From the NCBI GenBank assembly GCA_003225175.1, contig QIBA01000049.1, positions 29,287 to 93,286 on the forward strand: a stretch of DNA of 64,000 nt, in the 5' to 3' direction. The notes under the pieces were generated by a model, which saw nothing but the letters and a program-made list of their open reading frames with translations, was not told the origin of the DNA and did no database searches. The stretch comes from Acidobacteriota bacterium (GTDB lineage: Bacteria > Acidobacteriota > Terriglobia > Terriglobales > Acidobacteriaceae). Shown piece by piece: positions 25,013-34,336 of this stretch (the stretch's first letter is position 1; each line of letters begins with the position of its first letter). A program made the translations under genes and the position numbers.

Positions 25013-27634
25013 TCAATCAAGTTGCTTCTTCAATTCATCCAGAAGCGTAAGGGCCTCAATTGGAGTTAGATGATTCACGTCCACCTCTTTCAAGCGATCG
25101 ACGATCTGCTGCGAGAGCGGTGTAAAGATGGCAAGCTGAACAGAAGAAGGTTGCTGGGGTTCTTTTCCTTCAAACTGTCGTACTGACTGTCGCTCCTGGC
25201 CTTCATGCTGGATCAGCACTTCCCTGGCTCGGCGAATGACATCGATCGGCAATCCGGCGAGCTTCGCGACTTCGATTCCATAACTCTTGTCAGCAGCGCC
25301 GGGCTCAACTTTGCGCAGAAAGATGATTCCACCCGGGATCTCTTTAATGGAGACGCGGTAGTTTTTCACCAATGGCAGTTCCTCTCCTAGCGCCGTAAGT
25401 TCGTGGTAGTGAGTCGCGAAGAGCGTTTTCGCTCGCGTAACGGAATGAAGATATTCCAGCGTTGCCCATGCCAGGGCAAGTCCGTCGTAGGTAGCAGTGC
25501 CGCGTCCCATTTCATCGAGCAGTACGAGCGATTTCGGAGTTGCAGTGTTGAGAATGGCTGCGGTTTCGGTCATCTCGACCATAAACGTCGATCGGCCACG
25601 CGCAAGATTGTCACTCGCCCCGATGCGCGTGAAGATGCGATCAGCGATGCCGATGCGGGCAGCACGCGCAGGAACGAATGATCCCATCTGCGCCATGATG
25701 ACGATCAGCGCCGTTTGCCGCAGGTACGTAGACTTCCCTCCCATATTTGGACCGGTGAGCAGGACAATTAGTTCCGATTCGGGATTCAATAACAAGTCGT
25801 TAGGTACGAAACGCTCAGCCCCCGTCATGACCTGTTGCTCGACGACGGGATGACGCGCTTCCACCAGTTCGATGACGCCAGAGTCATCCAGCGTGGGACG
25901 AGCATACGCACGCTCGGCCGCGATGTTTGCCAGAGCGAGAAGGACATCCGTCTCAGCCAGAGCAAGCGACGTTTGCCGGATCCGCTTCGCTTCGCCTGCG
26001 ATCGCCGCACGCAACTCGCTAAACAAACGGCGCTCGATCTCAACGATCTTCTCTTCGGCCTCAAGCACTTTGCTTTCATATTGCTTCAACTCCGGCGTAG
26101 TAAACCGCTCGGCGTTTACGAGCGTCTGCTTCCGTTCAAAATCGGCAGGAACCAGATGCAAATTGGGCTTGGTAACCTCAAGGTAGTAGCCGAAGATTGA
26201 ATTGAACTTAATCTTCAGCGAATTGATGCCTGTGCGTTGACGCTCTCGTTCTTCAATTTGCGCAATGTACTGCTTGCTGTTACGGCTCAGATCGCGGAGC
26301 TCATCCAGCTCTGCGTCAACGCCGCTCCGAATCACCCCGCCATCGCTGAGGGATAGAGGTGGTTCGGTAACGATCGATCGGTCAATGCGCTCGCACACAT
26401 CCGCTAGAGGGTCGATAAGGATGTTCAATTGTTGCAGGCGCGCCGCATTAAGGTGGTCGAGGCCAAGTTTTATCTCCGGAAGATGCCCGAATGAAGCTGC
26501 CAAGGCAAGCAAATCGCGTGCGTTTGCGGTCTCCAGCGTCATCCGACTCAGCAGACGTTCCAGATCGAGCACGCCTTCCAGCTTGCGACGAAGCTCTTCG
26601 CGGTAAATCGTGGTACCAACGGCTTCTGCCACTGCATCTTGCCGCGCCAGAATTTGCGGCAAGTCGATTGACGGACGCAGTAGCCACGAGCGAAGCAGCC
26701 GCTTTCCCATGGGCGTGAGCGTCGCATCGAGGGTGCGAAAGAGTGTCACTTCCGACCCGGTGCCGGAGAACAGCGGTTCAACCAGCTCCAGATTGCGAAC
26801 CGTAACAGCGTCCAGCACCAAACAATCTTGCCGGTCGTAGAAGCCTATACGATCAACGTGCTCGAGCGTGCCCCGCTGCGTGCTGCGAACGTAATGTAGT
26901 ATGGCTCCGGCTGCTGTTGCTGCCGCCGGGCGCGTAGCTAGTCCGAAGCCCTCGAGTGAGAGCACGCCAAATTGGTTCTCGAGTAGAGGAATAGCGTAGT
27001 CGGGCGAAAAGGCCCAGTCTTCCACCGGCGTTTCAGTGAATCTGCGACTCTCCGAGAACGCGTAAAAGCTGCTGTCGGCGGTAGCAAACAGAGGAAGAGC
27101 CGCGGGATAGAGTACTTCCCTCGGACGCATGTGCCCGAGTTCTTCGATCAGGCGCGCACGGTCCTGCAGCGCAAATTCGGTAGCTCGAAATTCTCCGGTC
27201 GACAGATCCAGAGCGGCGACCCCAGCCCGGTCCCCAAGCTCCGCGATCGCTGCCAGGAAGTTGTTTTCTTCCGAGGGCAAACTCGCGTCGGTGCTTGTCC
27301 CCGGCGTAAGGACACGCGTGACCTCTCGCCGAACAATCTTCTTGGCGGCTTTGGGATTCTCCATCTGCTCGCAGACAGCAACGCGAAATCCCTTGCGCAG
27401 TAATTTCGCCAGGTATCCCTCAGCGGCGTGATACGGAACACCGCACATGGGAACCGCCACATCCTTCTCTTTGTTGCGAGATGTGAGCGTGATCTGGAGT
27501 TCCCGCGATGCCACTACCGCGTCGTCAAAGAAAAGTTCGTAAAAATCGCCCAGCCGGAAGAAGAGCAGCGCGTTGGGATGCTGTTTCTTGATCGCGGCAT
27601 ACTGCCGCATAAGGGGCGTCGAGGCTTCGGTCAC
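25013..27634 (-). CDS. mutS: DNA mismatch repair protein MutS
   Basis: The protein has 873 residues, the usual length for MutS. The mismatch-recognition domain carries the Phe-x-Glu motif in [16 protein letters not shown] near residue 30. The clamp/lever region follows, then the ABC ATPase with Walker A in [17 protein letters not shown], the signature [18 protein letters not shown], Walker B in [20 protein letters not shown] and the H-loop in [12 protein letters not shown]. The C-terminal helix-turn-helix dimerisation region is present. The start is GTG at 27634. It follows nagZ on the same strand in map order but is a separate unit with its own 5' end. Confidence 0.98.
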   Translation of the reverse strand: MTEASTPLMRQYAAIKKQHPNALLFFRLGDFYELFFDDAVVASRELQITLTSRNKEKDVAVPMCGVPYHAAEGYLAKLLRKGFRVAVCEQMENPKAAKKIVRREVTRVLTPGTSTDASLPSEENNFLAAIAELGDRAGVAALDLSTGEFRATEFALQDRARLIEELGHMRPREVLYPAALPLFATADSSFYAFSESRRFTETPVEDWAFSPDYAIPLLENQFGVLSLEGFGLATRPAAATAAGAILHYVRSTQRGTLEHVDRIGFYDRQDCLVLDAVTVRNLELVEPLFSGTGSEVTLFRTLDATLTPMGKRLLRSWLLRPSIDLPQILARQDAVAEAVGTTIYREELRRKLEGVLDLERLLSRMTLETANARDLLALAASFGHLPEIKLGLDHLNAARLQQLNILIDPLADVCERIDRSIVTEPPLSLSDGGVIRSGVDAELDELRDLSRNSKQYIAQIEERERQRTGINSLKIKFNSIFGYYLEVTKPNLHLVPADFERKQTLVNAERFTTPELKQYESKVLEAEEKIVEIERRLFSELRAAIAGEAKRIRQTSLALAETDVLLALANIAAERAYARPTLDDSGVIELVEARHPVVEQQVMTGAERFVPNDLLLNPESELIVLLTGPNMGGKSTYLRQTALIVIMAQMGSFVPARAARIGIADRIFTRIGASDNLARGRSTFMVEMTETAAILNTATPKSLVLLDEMGRGTATYDGLALAWATLEYLHSVTRAKTLFATHYHELTALGEELPLVKNYRVSIKEIPGGIIFLRKVEPGAADKSYGIEVAKLAGLPIDVIRRAREVLIQHEGQERQSVRQFEGKEPQQPSSVQLAIFTPLSQQIVDRLKEVDVNHLTPIEALTLLDELKKQLD

Positions 27635-27791
27635 TGCAGGAGATTATCTGTCATTGCAGAGGAAGTGTCAGCCGAGGATTGCTGTTGAAATCGAGAACAT
27701 TTGGGAAGTGAGCGTAGCCATCGTCGCAATATTGTGCATTGTAGAGAGGCTGTGTCTCTACGCTGCTGATGGACCATTCTTTGCCTGCAGC

Positions 27792-29237
27792 TTACCGCAC
27801 GGCTGAGTTCAGCCTTTTCATTGCCGCCGCAAACTTGGAAGCGTTGTAGGCTGACGGGTTCTCCAGCTGCTGGAAGAGCCCGTTGATGGCCGCTCGAGCC
27901 TCCCCGCCGCTGCTTCCACCGGCTTTGGCGTAGGCGATATAAATCGAATCCAGCGCCATTGCAGCTTGTTCTGCAGCGCGCTCTCCCTGATCGGAGATGT
28001 AGTCGGCATCGCCCGAAATAGCCCGCAGAAGTCGCGCCGTCTTCTCGCGGTCGAAGGAGGCTGTGCGCAGCTCGTCGGCTAACCTACCGGCGAGATTCGC
28101 AGCCTGGTTCGACAGCTGCTCGATATCCTCGCGGCTGGGCTGAAGCGAACTGACCAGCGCGGCGAGCTTCTTCATTGTGTTCTGAAGTTCTCTTGAGGTG
28201 CCGGCGTCAACCTCGTTCGCCACATGCTGGAATACAACTACGCGCGACAAGTTGTATGCCGGATCGCCCGCACGGCGAGTCTGGTAGTATCCTCGGCCTC
28301 CTCGGGGGTTCTCCGTCACGCTGCGCAAGCGCCAGCTTTCGTCCGAGGGAGTTAGGCTATGGTGGCAGGCAAAGCAGTCGAGTTCGGCGTACTCAGGCCA
28401 GACCAAGCCCTTCTTACCCTCAGTTCCCTTCGCGCGGCGAGCCAACCGATTCATGCTTTCCTGAAGCTGAACTGCCTGGCCCACGCTCCATTGACGCACC
28501 CCTAACAATGGGTCTTTGTCGGCTTGCTCAGCATGTCCCGGGATCTTTTCTACCCAATGAACCGGTTCCACAGCTTGGAAGGAGTCGAGTTCGAAGACCA
28601 AGTCGGGGTGACCCGCAGCGATCATCTCGTGATCCACGTATTTTTCGGCGGTTCCCAGATGGCAGGTGAGGCATTTTTCCGTGCGCAACCGCAGATTTTT
28701 AGTGTCGAACATGCCCATCGCGACGGATTTCTCATGCGCCCAATCACGAGCAGTGTGCGGTCCAAGCCATTGTGATGACGGTCCGTGGCAGCTTTCACAA
28801 CTCACGCCATCATTGATGTCGAACTCGCGGGCCTTTTCAGCGTTGCTCGCGTAAAGAGCATGGCAAACAAGACATTTCGGCGCGTGGGCCGCATCGGCTG
28901 CCCCGAGGCTCCCTGGGCCGAGAATCTTTGCGATGCGTTGGGAAACAGAGTTATTCAGCACATTCCAGGCTTTGGCGTGCTTATCCTGAAGCACCCAAGT
29001 GCTGTACTCATTCTGCAAAACCTTAGTCTGCTGTCGTGCCTGAACGGATCCATGGCAGGCCGTTGCACTGCACGAGCCAGGTCCCACGTACCGCGCCTCT
29101 GCTGCCGAAACTGGCTGCAGAAAGTTGGGCTTATCGGCAGCTTGAGATGAATGCGGAAACAAGAATGACAATACCGCGCAGATTCGAACAACAGCAGTGG
29201 AGCGAGCATTCGAGCAACAGCACAGCCGTCGATTCAT
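27792..29237 (-). CDS. Cytochrome c554-like multihaem protein
   Basis: The exported protein has 481 residues; the signal peptide is followed by SFLFPHSSQA. Five haem-binding sites are visible: an unusual CX4CH (Cys56-Cys61-His62, CSATACH), then CLVCH at 122, CESCH at 147, CLTCH at 189 and CFACH near 290. The first half matches cytochrome c554-type periplasmic electron carriers, and the C-terminal 170 residues are helical without haems. It is transcribed divergently from the NuoEF-like gene across 240 bases. It may serve the same electron-transfer system (inference by position). Confidence 0.88.
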   Translation of the reverse strand: MNRRLCCCSNARSTAVVRICAVLSFLFPHSSQAADKPNFLQPVSAAEARYVGPGSCSATACHGSVQARQQTKVLQNEYSTWVLQDKHAKAWNVLNNSVSQRIAKILGPGSLGAADAAHAPKCLVCHALYASNAEKAREFDINDGVSCESCHGPSSQWLGPHTARDWAHEKSVAMGMFDTKNLRLRTEKCLTCHLGTAEKYVDHEMIAAGHPDLVFELDSFQAVEPVHWVEKIPGHAEQADKDPLLGVRQWSVGQAVQLQESMNRLARRAKGTEGKKGLVWPEYAELDCFACHHSLTPSDESWRLRSVTENPRGGRGYYQTRRAGDPAYNLSRVVVFQHVANEVDAGTSRELQNTMKKLAALVSSLQPSREDIEQLSNQAANLAGRLADELRTASFDREKTARLLRAISGDADYISDQGERAAEQAAMALDSIYIAYAKAGGSSGGEARAAINGLFQQLENPSAYNASKFAAAMKRLNSAVR

Positions 29238-29370
29238 TTGTGAGTATTCGATACCCAGGGGGGAAATGTTTTAAAGGCGTGAGACCTTATACGCCCCCAA
29301 AGTATAGAAATCAATTCAGAAACCGAGAAAGCGATTCACAGCTGCTCGACCGCGGATTTCAAATCAATTC

Positions 29371-29399
29371 TTTACCCGTGCACTGCTCTTTGTTATAGT
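29371..29399 (+). promoter_or_regulatory. Candidate sigma-70 promoter of the respiratory cluster
   Basis: TTTACC at 29371-29376 and TATAGT at 29394-29399 are spaced 17 bases apart, about 80 bases before the GTG of the NuoEF-like gene. The match to the consensus is moderate. No further operator is obvious. Confidence 0.4.
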
Positions 29400-29478
29400 C
29401 CGCCTCTGACTTCGCGAAGAACTTGTTGGTTTTTCCACTTCCCCCGGACGTGTTCCTGAGCGGGTCCAAGGTATCCCT

Positions 29479-31224
29479 GTGGCGATTCCCGGTACTTCAT
29501 TGGCCCAACCCAGCCCGGCTGCACACAACACGGAGGGAATCTTTGAGGATCTGAAAGCGGTTCAGCGGGAGTTTGGTTATCTGCCTGTCGATAAGCTTCA
29601 GGCAATCGCTGATTCTCGGTCGATGCATGTTCGGGAAATTCATGCTGTTGCCAGTTTTTACCCACACTTCCACCTCACGGCTCCGGCGCGTGTCGATGTC
29701 CGCGTTTGCACCGATATGTCATGCCACCTTCGTGGCGCAAACGTTCTTAAGCGACAGATCCAGGATCGGCTGTACGGACGCCCTGCAGCTGATTGCAGCA
29801 TCCGCGAGATCTCCTGCCTCGGTCGCTGCGACGGCGCTCCAGCCGTTCTGATCTCCAGCAAAACCGAAGAGCAGATTTACGACAACATCACTAGCGACCG
29901 CGTCGCCGATGCTGTTGCACGCAACTTAAGCGGCGAACCTTTGCCGCACACACGTCCTGAACGGCTGCGCCAGGAGCTCCATTCCGATCCTTACGTCGGC
30001 ACTCCGAAGTATCGCGTTCTGTATAGCCTGGTTCAAACCGGAGACTTCGCCGGGGTCATCTCGCAACTGAAAGCGAGCGGCTTGCGCGGTATGGGCGGAG
30101 CCGGATTCCCCACCGGAAACAAATGGGAGATAGTCCGCAATTGTACCGACAATGAAAAGTACGTAATCTGCAACGCCGATGAGAGCGAGCCGGGAACGAT
30201 CAAGGATCGCTTCATCATGCAGCACCTGCCGCATTTGCTCATCGAAGGGATGATCATTTGCGGTCTCGTTACCGGCGCGAACAAAGGCATTCTCTACATC
30301 CGACACGAGTACGAGCATCCGAAAGACGCCTGCCAGGACGAGATCGATGCTTGTTATAAAGATGGGCTTCTGGGCAAGAACATCCTTGGTACGGATTTGG
30401 ATTTCGATCTCAGCATCTTCGTAAGCCCTGGGGGATATATTTGCGGAGAAGAGACTGCGCTTATTGAAGCCATTGAAGGCAAGCGCTCCGAACCTCGTAA
30501 CAAGCCTCCATTTCCTGTTTACCAAGGCCTTTGGCATAAACCCACAGCGCTGAACAATGTGGAAACGTTCGCGCTGGCAACGGTAATCCTCGCGCGAGGT
30601 GTGGACTGGTTTAAGAACTACGGTCGTAAAGGGTCTCCGGGCATCAAGTTCGTCGGTATCAGCGGCGAAGTGCGCAATCCCGGCGTCTTCGAAGTGCCCA
30701 TGGGTATCACTTACGACGAACTGATCAACGGCCACGCCGGCGGTCCGCTCCCCGGAAAAACTATCAAGGCCTTCGCTCCATCAGGACCTTCCTCGGGATA
30801 CTTGCCGGCTTCGATGTTGAATCTCCCGCTCGACTGGGACACGATGTCTAAGCCGCCGGTCAGTTCCATGGTGGGATCGGGGGCTATCGTTGTTTGTTCA
30901 AATGAAGCCTGCATGCTCGACATGGCATTGAACGCGGTGAAGTTTTACCGCAACGAATCCTGCGGCAAGTGTGTTCCCTGTCGCGTGGGTTCGCAAAAAC
31001 TGGTCGATATGCTTACGAACTGGACGCAAGGCAAACAAAATTCCACTGATCTTCAAGCTCTCGAAGAGCTCAGCCAGGCCTTGTCTCTGACCTCGATCTG
31101 CGGCCTCGGGCAAATCGTGCCTGCTCCTATTCAGTCGGTGATGAGGCACTTTCGCGATGAAGTTGAAGCGCACGTCAAGGAGAAGGAATGTCGCGCGGGC
31201 GTCTGCCGGATCGGAGGCTCTTGA
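29479..31224 (+). CDS. NuoE-NuoF fusion, NADH-binding flavoprotein subunit
   Basis: The 581 residues join two complex I peripheral subunits. The NuoE-like thioredoxin domain (1-150) has the [2Fe-2S] ligands in CTDMSC and CLGRC. The NuoF-like part has the FMN/NADH glycine loop GLRGMGGAGFPTGNKW (Met in place of the usual Arg), then CNADESEPGTIKDR and GGYICGEETALIEAIEGKR. A [4Fe-4S] site in CGKCVPC plus a Cys in SICGLGQ completes it. It should oxidise NADH, or NADPH, and pass electrons to the next protein. The start is GTG at 29479. Its TGA overlaps the next ATG (TGATG). Comparable fusions occur in formate dehydrogenases and bifurcating hydrogenases, but no such catalytic subunit is here. Confidence 0.92.
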   Translation: MAIPGTSLAQPSPAAHNTEGIFEDLKAVQREFGYLPVDKLQAIADSRSMHVREIHAVASFYPHFHLTAPARVDVRVCTDMSCHLRGANVLKRQIQDRLYGRPAADCSIREISCLGRCDGAPAVLISSKTEEQIYDNITSDRVADAVARNLSGEPLPHTRPERLRQELHSDPYVGTPKYRVLYSLVQTGDFAGVISQLKASGLRGMGGAGFPTGNKWEIVRNCTDNEKYVICNADESEPGTIKDRFIMQHLPHLLIEGMIICGLVTGANKGILYIRHEYEHPKDACQDEIDACYKDGLLGKNILGTDLDFDLSIFVSPGGYICGEETALIEAIEGKRSEPRNKPPFPVYQGLWHKPTALNNVETFALATVILARGVDWFKNYGRKGSPGIKFVGISGEVRNPGVFEVPMGITYDELINGHAGGPLPGKTIKAFAPSGPSSGYLPASMLNLPLDWDTMSKPPVSSMVGSGAIVVCSNEACMLDMALNAVKFYRNESCGKCVPCRVGSQKLVDMLTNWTQGKQNSTDLQALEELSQALSLTSICGLGQIVPAPIQSVMRHFRDEVEAHVKEKECRAGVCRIGGS

Positions 31225-33425
31225 TGCCGTCGGCGAAAGAGATCACGCTCACTATTGACGACCAGAAGGTTACTGTTCCCGGCGGCACCACTATCTTCGA
31301 CGCCGCTCGCATCAACGGCATTCCCATTCCAACGCTTTGCCACCAGCAGAACGAGACTCCTGTCGGCGTTTGCCGCGTTTGCGTTGTCGATGTTGGCGCT
31401 CGTGTCTACGCCGCTGCATGCATCCGCGAAGCCGAGAACAACATGGTGGTGAAGACCAACAGCGAGAAGGTCAAAGCCGCACGCAAGACCTTGGTCGAAC
31501 TGCTGATGGCCGATCATCCATCACCCTGTGCGCGCGAACAGCAGTCGGGCGATTGCGAACTTGAGACACTCGCCAAGAGCTATAGCGTCGGCACATCACG
31601 TTTCGCCAAGCGACTGATTCCCTCGCATCAGAAAGATGAATCCTCTCTGAGCATCCTCGTGGATCACTCCGCTTGCATACTGTGTGATCGCTGCATCCGG
31701 GGATGCTCAGAAATTCGCCACAACTTCGTGATCGCTCGCCAAGGAAAGGGCTACGCTACTGCGATCTCATTTGACGCTGACTTGCCGATGGGAGGCTCTT
31801 CCTGTGTCTCCTGCGGCGAATGCATGGTGTCTTGCCCAACGGGAGCTCTGACAAATAAGAAAGTCCTGGGGCAGAAGCTTGAACAAGGCGCGGCGCTAAG
31901 CGGACTTTCGGTTGAGGCCCAAGAGTTGCTGGACTTGCCGGTGTTCAAAGGGGTCTCCGGCACATTCCTCGAATTAAACAAAGGCGCGGTCGTCAAGCGT
32001 GTGTATAGGAAAGGCGAGGTCATCTGCCGCGAAGGCGACTACGGCTCCACCGCGTTCTACCTCGTAGAGGGCACGGTAGACATCTTCATCTCCACTCCTC
32101 GCGCCCACGTCGACACCGAAGGATCACAGCAAGGATTTCTCAGTAAGCTCGCAAGCAAGTTGAAGCCCCGCAAGGAGCATCAACGCGAAGAAGAAAACAC
32201 GTCACGCAAATTCATTTACATCGACGCACCGGTCGACCTCGAATACGACCATCCCGTAGCAAAGCTTCATACTGGCGATTTGTTCGGTGAGATGACGTGC
32301 ATGAATTTTTATCCGCGCAGCGCGACGGTGGTAGCGGCAGAGGACGTAGTTTGTCTGGAGATGCTGCGCAATGTTCTGGATGTTCTTCAGAAAAACAAAA
32401 CCTTCCGCGCCAAGCTCGACGCCAATTATCGTGTCCGCGCTCTTGAAACCCACCTAAAGAGTGTCCCCGTCTTTGCGTCGCTCACACAGGACTTCATCGA
32501 GCATCTTCGTGATCGCGTTGAATTGCAACGCTTCGCTCCTGGGCAAGTTATCTGCCGTCAAGGCGATCCAGCTGACAGTTTCTACTTAGCTCGCATAGGT
32601 TTCATCAAGGTGAGTGAGGATCACCCGGGCGGCGAGCTCGTCCTTTCGTATCTCGCCCGCGGGAGCTATTTCGGCGAAATTGGATTGCTGTCGGATGAAG
32701 GCCGCCGTACCGCGACTTGTACTGCCCTCGACCACGTTGAGGTCGTGAAAATTCATCGCGAAGATTTTCGCGAGATGCTCGGCCGCTTCCCACAGGTGCG
32801 AGCCAGCCTGGAGACCGTGGCCCGCGACCGCATCGAAGAAAATCGCACCCGCATGCGCAACCTGCAGAGTGTGCCTGTAGACGACTTCCTCAAGCAGGGG
32901 CTCATAGACGCGCAGAGCCTGCTCGTGCTCGATCTGGATCGCTGCACGCGCTGCGATCAGTGCGTGAAAGCATGCGCCGACGCGCATGATGGAATTACCC
33001 GCCTGATTCGCGATGGTCTGCGATTCGAGAATTATCTGGTTGCAACCTCGTGCCGCCAGTGTCGCGATCCACTCTGCATGATTGGCTGTCCCGTAGGATC
33101 GATTCGGCGTCGCAATTCACTTGAAGTAATCATTGAGGATTGGTGTGTAGGCTGTGGACTATGTGCCAATAACTGTCCCTACGGCAATATTAATCTGCAT
33201 GAATTCCCTGCACCGGCGGGAAGCAGCGGCTACAAAGCTACGATCAAGAAAGCGACTTCGTGCAACCTCTGCTACGACCATCCTGAGCCGAGCTGCGTTT
33301 ATGCGTGCCCCCATGATGCGGCGCACCGCGTTAATCCTCCGGAGTTCTTCGGCCAGATGCTGGGCGGAAAGAAGGTTGAAGCCGTCCCTTACAGCATGGC
33401 TCCGGGAATGATGGACAGAAGGTAG
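31224..33425 (+). CDS. Chimeric Fe-S protein: NuoG-like head, two cyclic-nucleotide domains, DmsB-like tail
   Basis: The 733 residues start at ATG 31224, overlapping the previous stop. A plant-type [2Fe-2S] domain uses Cys39, 50, 53 and 66. A NuoG-like His98/Cys102/Cys111 segment lacks the usual middle Cys. Two [4Fe-4S] sites follow (Cys151-161 and Cys194-204). Two CRP-like nucleotide-binding domains lie at about 239-390 and 410-530; both keep the phosphate cassette (FGEMTCMNFYPRSATV and FGEIGLLSDEGRRTAT). Four more [4Fe-4S] motifs of DmsB/NrfC type form the tail (CTRCDQCVKAC, CRQCRDPLCMIGC, CVGCGLCANNC, CNLCYDHPEPSC). There is no signal peptide and no DNA-binding helix-turn-helix. Role inferred: electron wire from NuoEF to the membrane, gated by a nucleotide or protein ligand. 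Confidence 0.88.
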   Translation: MPSAKEITLTIDDQKVTVPGGTTIFDAARINGIPIPTLCHQQNETPVGVCRVCVVDVGARVYAAACIREAENNMVVKTNSEKVKAARKTLVELLMADHPSPCAREQQSGDCELETLAKSYSVGTSRFAKRLIPSHQKDESSLSILVDHSACILCDRCIRGCSEIRHNFVIARQGKGYATAISFDADLPMGGSSCVSCGECMVSCPTGALTNKKVLGQKLEQGAALSGLSVEAQELLDLPVFKGVSGTFLELNKGAVVKRVYRKGEVICREGDYGSTAFYLVEGTVDIFISTPRAHVDTEGSQQGFLSKLASKLKPRKEHQREEENTSRKFIYIDAPVDLEYDHPVAKLHTGDLFGEMTCMNFYPRSATVVAAEDVVCLEMLRNVLDVLQKNKTFRAKLDANYRVRALETHLKSVPVFASLTQDFIEHLRDRVELQRFAPGQVICRQGDPADSFYLARIGFIKVSEDHPGGELVLSYLARGSYFGEIGLLSDEGRRTATCTALDHVEVVKIHREDFREMLGRFPQVRASLETVARDRIEENRTRMRNLQSVPVDDFLKQGLIDAQSLLVLDLDRCTRCDQCVKACADAHDGITRLIRDGLRFENYLVATSCRQCRDPLCMIGCPVGSIRRRNSLEVIIEDWCVGCGLCANNCPYGNINLHEFPAPAGSSGYKATIKKATSCNLCYDHPEPSCVYACPHDAAHRVNPPEFFGQMLGGKKVEAVPYSMAPGMMDRR

Positions 33426-33430
33426 CGCCG

Positions 33431-34327
33431 ATGATCATCGATCAGACACATCGACAGTGGTTCTGGGGAAGCGTGATCGGAGCAGCAGTGGGTGTCGCGA
33501 TCTATATCCCATACGCGCACTTCACCATTGGCGGAGCGCGCGGTGGGACGATCATCGGCATTTTCTATGGGATCGTTGGCTTCGGCTTCATGGTCTTCGC
33601 CGGACTGCTCAGCCTGCGTAAGCGATTTCCTGTCTGGCGCATGGGACGCACCTCCACCTGGATGCGTAGCCATCTGTGGCTAGGGTTGATCAGTTATCCA
33701 ATCATTTTCCTGCATTCGGGCTTTTCTTTCGGTAAGGGCGCACTTACCTGGTGGATGATGGTGATCTTCACAATCGTCATCATCAGCGGAATTATTGGCG
33801 CAATTCTTCAACATTACTTGCCAAAGATGATGAGCAAACAAGTTCCTTACGAGACCATCTACGCCGAGATTCCAGTCATTCGTGGACAGCTTTTGGACGA
33901 GGCTGACGTTAAGGTCGCGGAAGTCACCGGTGTCTCGATGAGCGCGAGCGCGGTGACTAATGCAGCGGAAGACGCCGGTGGCGTGATCGTCACGCTGGTA
34001 CAGATGGAAGAGGATGTTCGCAATGAATTGACGCGCTTTTACGACAACGAGCTCCGGCCTTTTCTGGAGCAGTCAGGAGGAAAGGGCCGTGCAATTGCCG
34101 ATCGCTCAACCTCTGTGGCGAAGTTTGCAAATTTGAAGACGCTTCTGCCTGAAGAGATCCATCCAGTGATCGCCGATCTTGAGATCATTTGTGAGGAAAA
34201 ACGGCAGCTCGACCATCAGATCGTGCTTCATCGCATACTCCACGGCTGGTTATTCATCCACGCGCCTTTGTCATTAGCTCTGCTTGTTATGGGAGCAATT
34301 CATGCGGTGATCGCTCTGACTTACTGA
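33431..34327 (+). CDS. Membrane protein with di-haem cytochrome b histidine pattern
   Basis: The 298 residues have predicted membrane helices near 11-31, 40-61, 81-100, 106-129 and 272-297, with a soluble loop of about 135 residues between the fourth and fifth. His81 and His95 are 14 residues apart in the third helix (HLWLGLISYPIIFLH). His277 and His291 are 14 apart in the last helix (HAPLSLALLVMGAIH). This spacing is that of the two haem-b sites in cytochrome b of complex III. The ATG is five bases after the chimeric Fe-S gene. The protein likely carries electrons across the membrane between the Fe-S protein and the decahaem cytochrome. I do not recognise a named family. Confidence 0.8.
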   Translation: MIIDQTHRQWFWGSVIGAAVGVAIYIPYAHFTIGGARGGTIIGIFYGIVGFGFMVFAGLLSLRKRFPVWRMGRTSTWMRSHLWLGLISYPIIFLHSGFSFGKGALTWWMMVIFTIVIISGIIGAILQHYLPKMMSKQVPYETIYAEIPVIRGQLLDEADVKVAEVTGVSMSASAVTNAAEDAGGVIVTLVQMEEDVRNELTRFYDNELRPFLEQSGGKGRAIADRSTSVAKFANLKTLLPEEIHPVIADLEIICEEKRQLDHQIVLHRILHGWLFIHAPLSLALLVMGAIHAVIALTY

Positions 34328-34336
34328 TACTGAAAC

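Noticed and set aside
29926..30735. A 269-codon minus-strand frame opposite the NuoEF fusion
   Set aside because: It lies within strongly conserved NuoF sequence on the other strand, and its translation shows no motif.
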